From Euborellia annulipes (lineage: Eukaryota > Arthropoda > Insecta > Dermaptera > Anisolabididae): a stretch of DNA of 64,000 nt. Shown in pieces: positions 24,273 to 36,987 of the stretch. The position numbers were made by a program, and so were the translations under genes. The notes below the pieces were generated by a model. That model made no database searches and was not told where the DNA came from. It saw nothing but the letters and a program-made list of their open reading frames with translations. Position 1 is the first letter of the stretch. The number at the start of each line of letters is the position of its first letter. The stretch is taken from assembly GCA_023213315.1 (NCBI GenBank), contig JAKCPI010005210.1:106826-170825 (forward strand), read 5' to 3'.

Positions 24273-25454
24273 ATTGATTTTAAAAAGAATTGATTGATAC
24301 AAACAAAAAAAACCCAGTGCAATGAGCATGACAAATGCGGCTTGCCTTAAATTTTCCCAATAAGTCAGTTGTAGATGTTGTAGAAAACATTGGACAGCCA
24401 AGAGAGGCACAAATGATGTGGAGTGACACACTTACATTAAAATTCTCATTTTTATAAAAAAAACACCCCACTAGGAGATGTTTATTTTATTTGTTGATTT
24501 TGAAGAGATAAATTCGGAACTCATGAGCACAGGGTTGTTGTTGTTTGGTGGCTCAATGCTTAGCTAGTTTGTTTGGACGGAGGTCTGCCTACCTCGAAGC
24601 ACAAAGCAAATTCTAGTCATTATTTGAATCATTTACACGCGGTGAATGACCATTTATTTTTTATGCCATCGAATTTTGATCCAGATTCAAAGAAATTCAC
24701 TAAGTGCGTCTCTCCATATTATTTTTCTTTTAAATATATATAAATAATTTCATTTAATAATTTATTTTATTCATTAATTTTTTTTTTTTATTAGTGATGC
24801 GATTGAGAATCCCCCCCCCCTCCCCCCCCTCCCCGAGTATAAATATTTTCGTGCGAATGTGATATTAAAATCAAAATTTTTAATCTGCTCAATCATATTT
24901 AATTATTAGAGCCACTTCAAACATCTTTAATCATTTTTTCATTATAGAAAAAAAATTTTTTGCCAAATCTTTTCTATTTATTCTCTTTTTTTTTTTAAAG
25001 TTATTTATTTTTTCTATAATTTTATTAATAAATATAAAATTTTAATTAAAAAAAAAATTGTAAATAAAAAAAAAAAAAAGATAAAAATTATTTGTAAATA
25101 AAGAATAATATTAAAATAGAAGTTTGTTTTCAAAATCTTTTTAAAAATCACAGTCTCTCAGTATTTTAACGTTTTTGTTTAAATACCCTCCTCGAAGGCT
25201 ATTTTGATCAGATCTTAAAGGTGGCGTATTAGGGCTCCAAGGGCAAATGTGAAGTTAGATCGTAAAGTCTCGTTCTTTAATAAGCATGAAAGTAAATTTA
25301 TATAAGTCGTGTGTCCTGAATGCTCTGATAATTTGTTTGTCAACGGAACGATTCCGTCAATTACTGAACAACTTTTAGTTTTGATTTCCCTTTCCGTCAC
25401 CTGCTTTTGATGCGCCAATCGATCATCATTTTGATTTTCAAAATAATGAATCCT

Positions 25455-25980
25455 TAAGGAGGCCCTAGAAGGTCAATCATTTTGATTAAAAGATTGAATC
25501 AAGTCTGATTGATCTGTTTGACGCTTGAGCCATTGAAGGTGATTGATAGAAAGTTTAAATGACTCAATCGATTAATCGTCTAGGCCTAGTTTGATCAATC
25601 ATTACGTCAGTCACACGCCGGGAAACCTTGGATTTTTACCCCGCTCTCCCAAAAAAAGATACAAACAAAGACGAAGACCAAGTTTTTGTAATATTCGGCT
25701 TCGGAAACGCGTAGGAAGTTGAGCAAATGCCCATGAGTGAAGCGATTTCTTAATTTGTCTGGACCAACGTCTTTTCCGCTTTTTGTTTTTCCCTTAAACG
25801 GCAAGCAACGTCAATGCAAGGAAGGCCAAATCGGTGTTGGACACCCTTGTTCGTGGCGTCGTTCCGAATCAAAAACTCAACTCTGACTGAGTTTTGATAA
25901 AAAGATTGAATGTTTGATTGAAGCGCATCAATCAATTGATTGCAGCGTTTGATCAAAATGATTGACCGTCAAGGGCCTTC
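25455..25980. mobile_element. Long-TIR MITE, family GTCAATCATTTTGAT, copy 1
   Basis: Terminal inverted repeats of about 35 bp contain GGTCAATCATTTTGAT. The interior matches the copy at 55596-56062, including CGGCAAGCAACGTCAATGCAA. No transposase is present. It lies downstream of mas. Confidence 0.65.
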
Positions 25981-26284
25981 TTTACAGCTTATTTTTTTTT
26001 TTTAAATTAATTTTTTAATAAGAACAATTTTCGAGTATTTAGAAAAGTTAAAAATCCATCATTCCATTTAATTAATTCACTGGAATCAAAATGTCGAATA
26101 TTCATTTTTTCCAATGTACATATTAGAATAATGTCTTTATTAAATATTGTATTTATTGTTATATTTTAAATTATTATACCAACTCTGAATGTGGCAGATA
26201 AAATGTATTTATAATAATTTATACCTATTAATTCATTCTTATTTACTTTTCTTCTTTGAATCCACACCATACAAAAATTTATTA

Positions 26285-26359
26285 AAAACATATAACCAAT
26301 ATTTATTAATTTAAATAAGGAATTCGTATTTAAATTAATAAATATTGGTTATATGTTTT
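26285..26359. repeat. Perfect 33-bp inverted repeat with 9-nt loop
   Basis: Arms at 26285-26317 and 26327-26359 are exact reverse complements around AGGAATTCG. The sequence is AT-rich (AACATATAACCAATATTTA...). It lies in the gap between mas and TDP2 and matches no other repeat in the window. Confidence 0.85.
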
Positions 26360-27365
26360 CATAATTACTCATGGACCAACACATGATATATATAATTCTT
26401 TAAAAATTTTATTAATTGAACATTTTTGATTCCTTTGAGATTTTAAGCAAATTTGCCAACGAAGGGCTCAACCTTTTTTTTATTGCAGAACCTGATCAGC
26501 TCCTTCCCATTTCCCAATTTTAACCCACAATTTTTCTCACACGCTCCCTAGGAGGAATACAATCTCAATTAAAAATATTTAAACAGTACATTTTTTTATT
26601 TGTTTTAACAATAAACACGATGTGGTTGAAAATACATTATAATGTACATATTTGATGTTTGGTTGTCAAATTCTTTCTAAGCAAAATGAGAGTATTATGA
26701 AATTCTTTACATTCAGAAATATTAAGTAAATTAAACATTATTTACAATAATTATTATATCCTTAATTAGATTCGAGAAGGAGATTTCAATTTTAAAGCTT
26801 ATTTAAATGGAGAAAGCACTATTTTTATTTTTTACTAAAAATTTCTTTATGATAAATTTGAGTGCTATTATAGAAAAAGAAATTTTCGATCGAGGTCTAA
26901 AATAATTTTCATTTTTATAAGGGTTAATGTAAATTCAATTTTTTTTTTTTTTACATTGCGTAAAATAAATCATTCCTAGCAAACTTTAAATAAAAGTTAA
27001 AAATAAAAATGAAAACTCTTTTAAATGAAATATTTTTTGAAAATATATTTTCCATTTTTTCTATTATAATAAAAAATTTTTATAAAAAATAGAATTTCTT
27101 TATCAGAAAAGCTTTTTTTTCGCTAGAACGATTTTAAAGAAATTAAAAAAAAAGGGAGAAAAAAAATCCTTAGATTGCAAATTTATAAGCCTAATAAAAA
27201 TATAATAGAAAAAGGGAAAATTAAAAATGAAAATACATTCAAAATAATGAAAGAAAATTTTAAAATTTTTCGAAAAAAATTTACTTGTAAAAATTTTACA
27301 TATATATAAACAAATGAATAATAAAAAAAGAAGTATAAAAAAAAACTCATTGTATTATAGGAAAT

Positions 27366-30300
27366 TTAATTTTTTTGGTCGATTTCAAAAAATACTCTAA
27401 TCGCCCAATGATCACTTGGAAAGCATTGATGTTGAGGAACTTTCTCAATTCCTTCTAATTTGAAAAATTTCGGCTGAGCTCGCTTTCGACTAGAATGCCG
27501 TAAATATAATCTATCAAATCTACAGCGCGGTGCAAATCGTCCCTGGAGAGTATGATTGTGATTCCGGGTCATGTCCCAAGTATATTGAGCTTCACGCCGA
27601 GATCCGCATGCTTGCCAAAGATCAACGACGCCATTGGGAAGCCCGCCTACAAGCGACACCTGCAAAAAAAAAACAACTTCAATTCCGAATCTGGTATAGT
27701 GAGAGTCAAAATTAAGTCCCATCCTTACAAATTACATACAATTTTTCATATTAAAAAAAAGCAATGAAATAATCACATGATCAATTGTATCTATGAAGAA
27801 TATTTCTCTAATTTTTAAAGATACGAGGTCGAAGGGCGCCTGGGGCTGTTGTATTTAACAATAAGAGAGGGAACAGGCAGTTTAAACTACCCCTTAAATT
27901 ATATGAGCACATAATAGAATGTTTTTTTTTTTTTCTTAATTACGATTAATTAAAAAATATTTTTTTATATTTAGGGGTCGTTCACATATTACCTTTATTT
28001 ATTCTAGTCCCCCCCCCCCCCCCCCGTCACAGTTAGTCACATGCAAACAACATCAAAACAAACCCCCTACAAATATTATGTCACAACTACCCCCCCCCCC
28101 CCCCCGAAACCGAAACTTGTTTTAAACTTTTTCTCAAAATTCATATAATTTTTACCTTTTTTTTTTTTTTTTACTTTCTCGTATAGAATATAAAGAGAAA
28201 GTATTGTATTTTATGTTATGTGGACGACCCCTTATAGAAAATGCAAAAAACCTTTTATTATGAAAATTTTAATTTTTTTTTAAATCTAAAAATCATTAAT
28301 ATCCAACCTATAATAATTTTAAAAAGTGGTGACGAAGTCAAAAATAAATTTCGTATTTATTGAAAAATTAACGGCCAAATAGTTCGGCACTCTTGCAAAA
28401 GATGGCAGGCTAGTTGAAGGGCCGGCATTATCAGATCACTTATAAGCCAAAAAAAAACATGCGAACAACTTTGCCTCCAAAAGCTCCTTAAAGTGATCCC
28501 TTAGGTTGGATTGCCTTTCTGACTGGAATAAGAAAGAATGCAGCTATGTATTGTTTCATTATTCTCTTCCAGACTTTTGAGGACCGAAATGTTTTGCGTT
28601 CTTTTTTTTCCATCATGAATGTATTAAATAGTTAATATATTAAATAAAAAGGCCTTGCCTCATTTTCTCTGAGATTAAGATCTCCTCCAAAAATAACTGT
28701 ATAATTTTCTGGTGCCTCTGTAAGTAAACGAAAGCCGGATTTCAATTGTTTCACTCGTTCTGCTGCGTGTTCTGCTGTACTCTCCAAGTGACTATTTATT
28801 AGTTTTACTTTGAAATTGCCCATATAAGCCTGAAAAAAGGAAATTTTATTAATGATTATTATAATTTTTCAGCTTAAAAAGGCCTATTCTAATCTATCTC
28901 AATGTTATTGAAATTTATTAAACAATTTATATGAAATATCTTACAAACAAAAATATCGAAATTTTTCTATTAACTTCAAATTTCTAAAATTTTAAAATAA
29001 TCTTTCCATTTCATTTTTCTCTGTTTATTTTATTGGAAATTCTTATAAAAACAAAATTTTTAATTAATAACCGACGAAACATATGTTGATTTGTCCCTCA
29101 AATTGAAAATCGACATATTTTTCTTTATGTATTTTTGTTAAATTTACTTAGAAATGTATAAGATATTTCATATTAAGGTGCGCGTCTCGAAAAGTCGTTA
29201 CAACACTGAGTTACTCGAGGCGGCAAGAGATGGCGTTAGTTTTCCCCATAGGAATACAAGGGACTTTTTCCATTTCATTCTAGAGCTTTCCAGCTAATTA
29301 ATTAAAGGCAAAAAATTAATTATTCTTTAACACAATGATTACTAATTTAATTATCTACAACTTATAGAGCTCCTTTTTTTAAAATATCATTTATTTAATG
29401 AGATTAATTAAAAAAAAAATTTATTTTTTCGAAAATCAAAAAAAGGGCTTCTATAACTTGTAGATATTTTAAATAGCTTTAATTAAAAAAAAATTTGAGA
29501 TCGATAGCTTCAAAATTGTGGCCGCTGGAAACTCCCAAAATTAGCACGCCGAGACGCGCACCTTAACCTTATTTTCGATCACTGTGAATCAGTGGCGCAA
29601 ACAGGATTTGCTCCTGGTCCTCCAGGCAAGATGATAGACATATCGAATAAGACGCAGCGTTTTATTGAACAGGGGTAGTAGTGCAATCTCCGCTTGGTTC
29701 AAAAATTCAATCAAGTTGAAGATTATCCCTTCCTGTGATGGACACAAAGGACCCGACCCATTCATCCTCTTCTTGAGGCCTTAACTCAGATGGTCATCAA
29801 GTTTCCATTCCTTTATCCATATTAATTGATGAGAATAGCGATATGCATTAAAGGGTTCCAAGGTTCATAATACTCCCTTCATATCCATAGTCGATCACTA
29901 ACATTTTTAATATATCACAACAACAGACCACCCAAGTTTGAATTATATTTATTCCGTTTAACAGCAATTTTACTAAAATCTTTTTATTGAAAGAAGTAAG
30001 AAAAGAAGGAAATGCAGCCAATGTATTTTCTTTATTGATTATCAGCCCACGGCTAACGTTTCGATCCCAGGGTTTGGACCATCATCAGAGCTGGGGCTGT
30101 GTCACAAAAGGCATATATACTTTCCCCGAACGGGAGGGCGAAATAATATAAACTGCTATTATCGTCAAAAGTATAAAGGTCCTTCATGTTGTATGTGAGA
30201 GGTTTCGAAAGCCGACTAGTATCTCTCACATACAACGAGGCCCTCCCGTTCGGGGAAAGTATATATGCCTTTTTTGACACAGCCCCAGCTCTGATGATGG

Positions 30301-33300
30301 TCCAAACCCTGGGATCGAAACGTTAGGTGGGCTGATAATCAATAAGGAAAATACATTGGCTGCATTTCCTTCTTTTCTTACCTCTTTCATCATCTACTCC
30401 ACAGCCTTACATCCCCCTGTTACATCAAAATCTTTTTGTATACCCAATATAAATAAAGAATTTGAATATGTCTGAATAAGTCTGACCCTCTACTTGTCAG
30501 GAAAAAGAATATTTTTTTTTTTACCTGGACAACGAGCATATTTCTACCCATTAAAGAAGTAGGATGCGGAATGATTTGTTGACTCTCCTTATATATAGTA
30601 AATTTGCGAAGCAAAGTGGCTACAAAATAATCGGAGGTGCCTCCAGGAATACAAATATATTCAGGAAGATTTTCTTCAATAAATGCCATCGTAATAGGGA
30701 CAACTTCTTGCAACAAAACAACATCCGGTTCCTCGCTAAAAATTAATTAAAAAAATAAATATTAAATAAATATTTTATTACTTATTAAATTTTAATTAAA
30801 ATTACCGGAATATTAATTTACAAACTTCAAGAGTTCTTGATTTAATATTTTTTACATCCAAGCCGTCTAAATTCCAAGAGATGATATTAAATTTACTTGG
30901 AGGTACATTTGTTCTATGGCCCTTTGGAATTAAATTCGTTGGTCTAGAGAAAGAAAAACATTTTTTTATGTAAGATCATTAATTTTTTTTTTCAGAGAGA
31001 ATGAGCACTAAAATGTTAAGGATCTTCAGGAGGGGACATTGGATCTTTAGTCCGAAACTACTGAGGCATTTCAAAGTATTTTTTATGCGGTTTTTTAGAA
31101 AATGCAAAAAAAAATCTCTATTAAAAAAATTAATAAAGTAATCTTTTTTTTTTAATGTAAAAATCATTAATAAATAGGGACGGGGTCTAAATGGCCTCTG
31201 ATGCCGACAAAGACCTTAAACGAATAAAAAAAAAAAATAAATAACAGCCCAATAGATGAGCACTCTTGCAAAAGATGGCAGTCTAGTCTAACTGCCGGCA
31301 TTATCAGATTACTTATAAGCCTATTTTTATATACTAGCCAGGGCACTTCGCCCCCGGGACCCCCCCCCCCGCCAGCTGGTTCGGGCCCGCCTAAGGCTGA
31401 CCCTCGTCTTTTCTAAATTATGAGAAGCTGAGACGCTGACTTGGCGTCCTGACAGGGGGGCTTCGTCCCCCCTGGACTCCTCTCGCCTTTTCTTAATTAT
31501 GAAAATAAAATTATTATTACTACTATTCCAATCCAGTGCCTGCTTGAAGATTTCTTTACATTCATAGAATACATAAATGCATGGGGGGGGGGGGGCAGCT
31601 CTATTGGGAAGAATGTTTATAAGTTTCTTTTATTTATATGAAAAGTGGCTAGATGGCAATACTAGGCTAGTTCAAAATTTATCCTGTAGAGTTCGTTCCA
31701 TTCGCTAACAAAATAACATTTTTTCATGAGTTTCAAATTTTCGTAATAGTTGGGCTTTTTGGCTAAATTTTTAAGACCCCTAACGCCATTTTATCTGCAA
31801 AAACATGCGAACAGCTTGCTTCCTATAGAGCAGTGCTTCCCAACCTTTTGAAGTCCACGGCACACCAAAAGTTCGTTGGGAATAACATTACACACTAGGG
31901 GCACCTTCCTTTTTTCCCTAGCAAAACGAAATTTTTGCCGCTTACGTTTAAATCGTTTGGTTTTTTTTTAGCAAAATTTTATTTTTTTCAGCTCTTTTTT
32001 TTAACTAAATATCTCGCGGCACCCCTTAGGCATTCTCACGGCACCCTTGGGTGGGACGGTGGGAACCACTGCTTTAGAGCCTTAAGAGATTAGAGCAAAA
32101 TCAAACTCTGACAAAACCCCATACTAATGGTTTATTGAAAACTTGCATTTGAACAAGAGGAGAGGATTTTCATCTTCTCTTCTGGAATAATGCCAATTAT
32201 ATAAAGCTATTGAAAAAAGAATGGGAAAATTCCAAAATTATTTATTATCGTTTGTAGACAGAGGCCACCGTGAAAATATTCCAATATTAGACAGATACCA
32301 CAAAGTTTTGATTTGAAAACCGCAGAAAATTAATATCATGTGAAAAAGTTTGGTGCTGCCACTGGAGATTATAAATAAATGATTCAATTTTGGTGCTCAT
32401 ATGTATTTGTTATTTACTTAAAGTTGATGACGACATCTTTCTGATCTCCACCATCATCTAAGACATGTATTCCAACTTTTTTTGTTGAAGCAAAATAAGC
32501 ATTAACAGATCTCTGAAAAAAACAAAAAATGTTAAGCTTGAAGGTAAGAGGAATCATAATAAATACTATTCAAGTTCTTAAGCCCTAGGTAAATCAGTAA
32601 AAGCAGCTCTCTAGCAACCATCATTTTTGCTTTAAGTTAGAGCCGAGTAGCGAATAATTTAGCAACTAAACGTGTCTGAATACCAAAAATGTAGTCGAGT
32701 AGATTAGTAAGTTATTTAGTCGAGTCAATCTATTTTGTTCTTTCCCACCACGCGTTCAATACTAAACAACAAGTTGGTAAACAAGTCGGAACTTTTCTTT
32801 TAGTCGAGTGCATTAGTTGTATCAAAATTGTGGAGCGAAGAACCCCCTAATTCCGTTCCCAGGTACCTCTCTCTTATAGAAGAATACATGGGGCAGTCAA
32901 TTATATGGTGGTATATATTTTCCTTTTCCCGTCTATTACAAAATACACAATTGTTGGGGTCTATTCTATGGCAGGAACCCCCTAGAAGGAAATACATTGT
33001 TTTTTTTTCTTAAAACATAAAAACACACGAATGAAGAATTCTGAATACTTTGGAAAATGCGATGAATATATACCTCTTTACTTATTACACAAATTTCCTC
33101 AACCTCTTCCTAAAATAGCCATTACGATAAGTCTAATCAGCCCATTTACTTCATTGCGTGCAGGCTGTTCTTGAACTGTATTTCCCAGCAAATGTGAACG
33201 ATTTTTGGGCAGTAATTTAGTAGTTAAATACTAGTGTGGTGTGAACGAGGCTTTAGTGCTAATCATTAGTACTAACCTTTTCCATTTGCACTAATTCACT

Positions 33301-36103
33301 ACAGGTAAACACACGGAATAAGTTCTTACTAGTACAAGTAGAGTGGCGAGAGCAAATGAATAGAATGGTTTCTACTATCTTTTTTTCTGTTATTCCCCCT
33401 AAACAAAGGCCTTGACCTACGGCTTGCCTACCATATCAAACCACCAAAGCGATTGATAATCTTTTAAACGAATTCAAGTAATCATGTAAAAAAATAAATA
33501 AAAGTAAATAAATTAAAAAATATTATAAAATTTCAAAAATATTTGGCAAAAATAATTATTAATAAATTGAAAATAAAAGGATAAATCATGATTTTCTTTC
33601 GCACTTTCTATTTCCAAATATACAAAATTTCTAGGGATATTTCGGTCTCATTACACAGCCATCCTCAGCCAAGACTACCTTGCTCTGTTAATGTATTTTT
33701 AACCTTGACTGAGGATGGCTGTGTGATGCGGCCGAAATATCCCTAGAAATTTTGTATATTTGAAAATAAAAAGTGCGAAAGAAAATCAGGATTTATCTTT
33801 TATTTTCAATTTATTAAATTAAAATAATCAACCAACTATAATTTTAATCTATTTTACATAATAAAATAAAATAAACTCTTATTTTCCCCTGCTAAAAGAA
33901 ATGTGAGGCTCCATGGCTTTAATCCTTATCCTTAGATCGATACTAACTCCTCTCTAAACCTCGAATTAGAATAATTAAAAAATAGGTGATTTAAACACCT
34001 CCGTGAAACCATAAAAACTATCATAAATAAATGAGGGAGCATGATTCAATCGCATCCTTGTAAGCGTCGAATAAAAGATCCTGGGGCCCGACATGCTGCT
34101 AACCCCAGACTCTCACTTTACTCTACCCCTAATCAGAGCAAGAGAGAGTCCCTCTCTTTTTTCTCAAATATCACCGAATTCCCATGGGGATATAAATCTG
34201 ATACTGGTAGACATAGGCGTAGCCAGAAATTTTCGATGGGGGGGGGTCAGGATGATTTCTCCCCCCCCCCCCCCGACTAATAGGGAAGTATAAGGCATCT
34301 AATGAAATATATAAACTGGCCAATCCGCCCTCCAGGACCCCCCTCGGATTGGCTCGGGCCCGCCTTTTCTTAATTAAGTGCCACAATTTTTCATTCAACT
34401 CGTTTCAGGCAATAAAAAATGCAACCCTCACATCTTAAAGAATTTTAGATATATATCCCTATAATAGCAGAGTTTCTGTTTGTTTCTCTTGATCCGTGTT
34501 CTATCTCACTTGTCAGATCTCACAAAATCAATTTTTTTCAATGGGAAAATTCTGAATTTTCTCGAATTTTTTGACTTTCCTTTAATAAAATTATTTTATT
34601 TTTTTTTTTTTTAAACTAGAGAAAATTATTATATTTTTACTTTCTCTTACCCTATATATGAAATATAAAGTATTGTTTGTATTATAGAGCTTAAATATCT
34701 AGTCATGGCTTGGGTCCAATGGGGGGGGGTTTGAACCCCCAAATCCCCTCCCCCGTGGCTACGCCTATGCTGGTAGATCAAGGTATGGATTCGTTGCTAA
34801 TTTAGTGACCTTATCAACGACCTCGTTCCCACAATGCGTCTTTACCCAAAGAAAATCTATATTTTTCGCAAATCTCAATTGGAAGATTGATTCTCTTACA
34901 ACCTCCAATGATTGATCTATATTTTTGCCTATTAGAGACGATGCGCAAACTTCGTGCCGGATTCGGTTGATCAAGAATTTGTTAAATTTTCGAGAACTTA
35001 ATTTGAATTAGAACAGATTAAAAAATTGAAGAAAAAAAAAAGCTTCTAAAATTGACAAAACCATTTTGTTTAATTGGTGTGCGTTCAGCTAAGAGGTGCA
35101 ATTGAAGCAAAAATATTTAAAAATTTGTTGCCGCAAAGGTTCCTTATTATGGAACATCGATAAATTTAAAAAATGTACGTTAATAATGAACCCACAATCT
35201 TCCGTCCACGCATTATTGGCCCACCCTGTATAATAAATACATACAAGGAAATATATATATATAAATATAATACAAAAAAGGTTTAATACATATATATATA
35301 TAAAATTTATAATTTTGTTTTATAAAATTAAAACTTGGGAAAAACCAACAGAGAAAATCGAAAGACGAATTGAATTATCCTGGGCTGCATTTAGTAAATT
35401 AAGTCTGCGAAACTCCCACATTCCAATGAATCTAAAAAAGAAGTTTTCCTTTCTCCTTTTATGACATGGAAACAATAGTAATGGAGTTCAAGCGCATTGC
35501 TAATTTAAAATTGAGATGGGAATGTCAGGTCCAAACAGATGGGCAAACACGACCATACATTGGCGAGGGAGAACAGATCAGTGTGCGACACGAGGCTACA
35601 GAGTGGAGTATGATCATCGTTGACAACTGACTGATGGATGAATATTTATCCCAAAAAATTAGCTTAGCAATATTTAAACTACAATTAAATTGAAAAATTA
35701 CCTCAAGATCCCATTTCCTATCCTGAAGGAAGAAATGTCCGCATGCGACATCAGTACCTGTCACTTCAGCAAATTTTTCTGTTAAACTCAGACAAGTTTC
35801 AGCGTCTGGCAAATCTGAATCCTCTTCCTCATCTTCATTTGATGATACATTCTGGATCTGATTCTCTTCCTCTTCTTCTTCATCATCGTCATCATTGTCT
35901 GATTTATCCTCTTCCTCTCCAGATTTTTTGTCCGTTTTTTCGATTTTAGCAGGTGGCTCAAAAACAATTTCTGCCTCGGATTCGCTGCTTCTTACGGTTT
36001 CCCATCTTTAAAATAAATATTAATTGAATAAAAAGGACAAATGAAAATTAATTTATCTAAAAAAATGAACTTACTCTTTTCCATTGAATCTAGACAATGA
36101 CAT
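27366..36103 (-). CDS. TDP2: Tyrosyl-DNA phosphodiesterase 2 (UBA plus EEP domain)
   Basis: Exons 5' to 3' on the minus strand: 36103-36075, 36005-35702, 32512-32418, 30943-30806, 30735-30525, 28829-28659 and 27659-27366. They total 1242 nt, or 413 aa; human TDP2 has 362. An acidic Asp/Glu-rich stretch precedes a UBA-like domain (about residues 76-120, ending WDLERSVNAYF). The endonuclease/exonuclease/phosphatase domain follows, with all four signature motifs: SWNLDGLD (Asn167), LLQEV (Glu199), GGDLN (Asp309) and SDHW (His400). The family hydrolyses 5'-phosphotyrosyl bonds left by stalled topoisomerase II, using Mg2+, mainly in the nucleus. The intron after exon 6 uses a GC donor (GAG/GCAAGG); the other introns are GT-AG. 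Every catalytic residue I can check is intact, so the gene looks functional. LINE debris and MITEs fill introns 2 and 3, and a hammerhead pair lies in intron 5. Confidence 0.95.
30043..30099 (-). ncRNA. Hammerhead ribozyme, left member of a divergent pair
   Basis: The core CTGATGA is at 30088-30082 and GAAA at 30062-30059. Stem III is the minimal AC/GU pair with no loop, and cleavage would follow GUU. Stem I has three inner pairs, an internal loop, then CAGCCC/GGGCTG. Stem II is GGTCC/GGATC with a bulge. The loopless stem III is the minimal form reported for Penelope-like elements, thought to act as a dimer. It lies in TDP2 intron 5. Confidence 0.7.
30280..30334 (+). ncRNA. Hammerhead ribozyme, right member of a divergent pair
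   Basis: This mirrors 30043-30099 on the other strand, with CTGATGA at 30291-30297, GAAA at 30317-30320 and GUU as the cleavage triplet. The outer stem I (CAGCCC/GGGCTG) is kept; two bases of the inner stem I strand are deleted. The inter-ribozyme segment is itself an inverted repeat around TATACTTTCCCCGAACGGG. Confidence 0.65.
31831..32071. mobile_element. hAT-type MITE, CAGTGCTTCCCAACC family
   Basis: Termini CAGTGCTTCCCAACC and GTGGGAACCACTG; flanks CTATAGAG and CTTTAGAG match at 7 of 8. TDP2 intron 3. Confidence 0.75.
33646..33760. repeat. Divergent pair of hammerhead-like arms
   Basis: Two inverted arms meet here. On the plus strand, CTGAGGA (33709-33715), stem II GGCTG/CGGCC, GAAA and TATC. 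On the minus strand, CTGAGGA and GAAATATCC with a weaker stem II. Stem III pairs as AU/AU. No convincing stem I was found, so these may be decayed. They lie in TDP2 intron 2. Confidence 0.5.
34212..34769. mobile_element. hAT-type MITE CATAGGCGTAGCCAG, inserted in a LINE
   Basis: Termini CATAGGCGTAGCCAG and GGCTACGCCTATG, flanked by the perfect 8-bp duplication CTGGTAGA. It breaks the LINE RNase H reading frame. Confidence 0.8.
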
Positions 36104-36667
36104 TTTAAATAGACTATATCAAAAATAAAAACATCCAAATTGCACTGCCAAGGTTAACTGCCAAATTCTTTCTCTTTTTTTTTTTTGTTATAAAATTTCA
36201 CAACTGTTATGTTTAGACTTCAAAGAGAATTTCTTTCTTCGTTCGCTATTTTTCTATTAAAAAAGAAGCGCGTTCAATAAATTTATTACGTTTTCCATAC
36301 TACTAAAAGAATCAAAATAATCTAACACTTTGTAATGTAAATAACACGAATTAAGAGAAAAAAGGCTATACAAGATTATAATTAATTAAATAAATACATT
36401 TATAGAATAATTTAATAATTATATTAAATATATTTAAATTTAAATATATGAATAAAAATTGTTCATTTGATACGAATAGTATAACAAAGGTTGCCAAAAC
36501 TAAAAAAAAGTTTTCAGCAAAAAAATCCTTAATAATAAAAAAAATAATAATATATAAATAATCATATGTTTTTTTATATAAAGAAAAGGTTTATCTATTA
36601 TAAAATTTGAAAGCTTTAGTTATCTTCACTCGGTTCAACGTTGGTAACAAAGAGAATGATTTTGAAA

Positions 36668-36919
36668 CATGGGCGTAGCCAGGGGGAGGCAGGGGGGCCG
36701 TTGCCCCCCTGGCTGGTCCTAAAAATTAAAAAAAAATATATATATATATATTTCCCATTGGAAATTTTTTTTTTAACACTCCAATTCACTATTTACAATT
36801 TAATTTTTTATTTTATTTAAATAAATAATTAATAATCTATGTAGATATTAATTGCAAACCCCCCTCTTCGCCCTAACGAGGAGTTGGCCCCCCTAACAAG
36901 AAGTCTGGCTACGCCCATG
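36668..36919. mobile_element. hAT-type MITE, CATGGGCGTAGCCAG family
   Basis: Close relative of 15917-16179, flanked by the perfect 8-bp duplication TTTTGAAA. Confidence 0.85.
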
Positions 36920-36987
36920 TTTTGAAAGGAATAAAGCGCTAATTTTTTTTTTTTTTTTTTTAATAGTAATGTTTAAATAAATACAGT

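Larger units (their letters stand above)
24273..27365. other. AT-rich gap between mas and TDP2
   Basis: Holds the mas 3' flank, the long-TIR MITE 25455-25980 and the hairpin 26285-26359. The rest is simple AT-rich DNA, and I see no gene. Confidence 0.7.
32800..34974 (-). pseudogene. Non-LTR retrotransposon (LINE) remnant in TDP2 intron 2
   Basis: On the minus strand, 34974-34765 encodes an RNase H-like block (FLWVKTHCGNEVVDKVTKLA). It is cut by the hAT MITE 34212-34769 and continues at 34211. Farther down, 32997-32800 has the C-terminal cysteine/histidine motif CVFCNRREKENIYHHIIDC. Order and strand agree with one degraded I/Jockey-type element. No intact reverse transcriptase core was seen. 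Confidence 0.6.
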
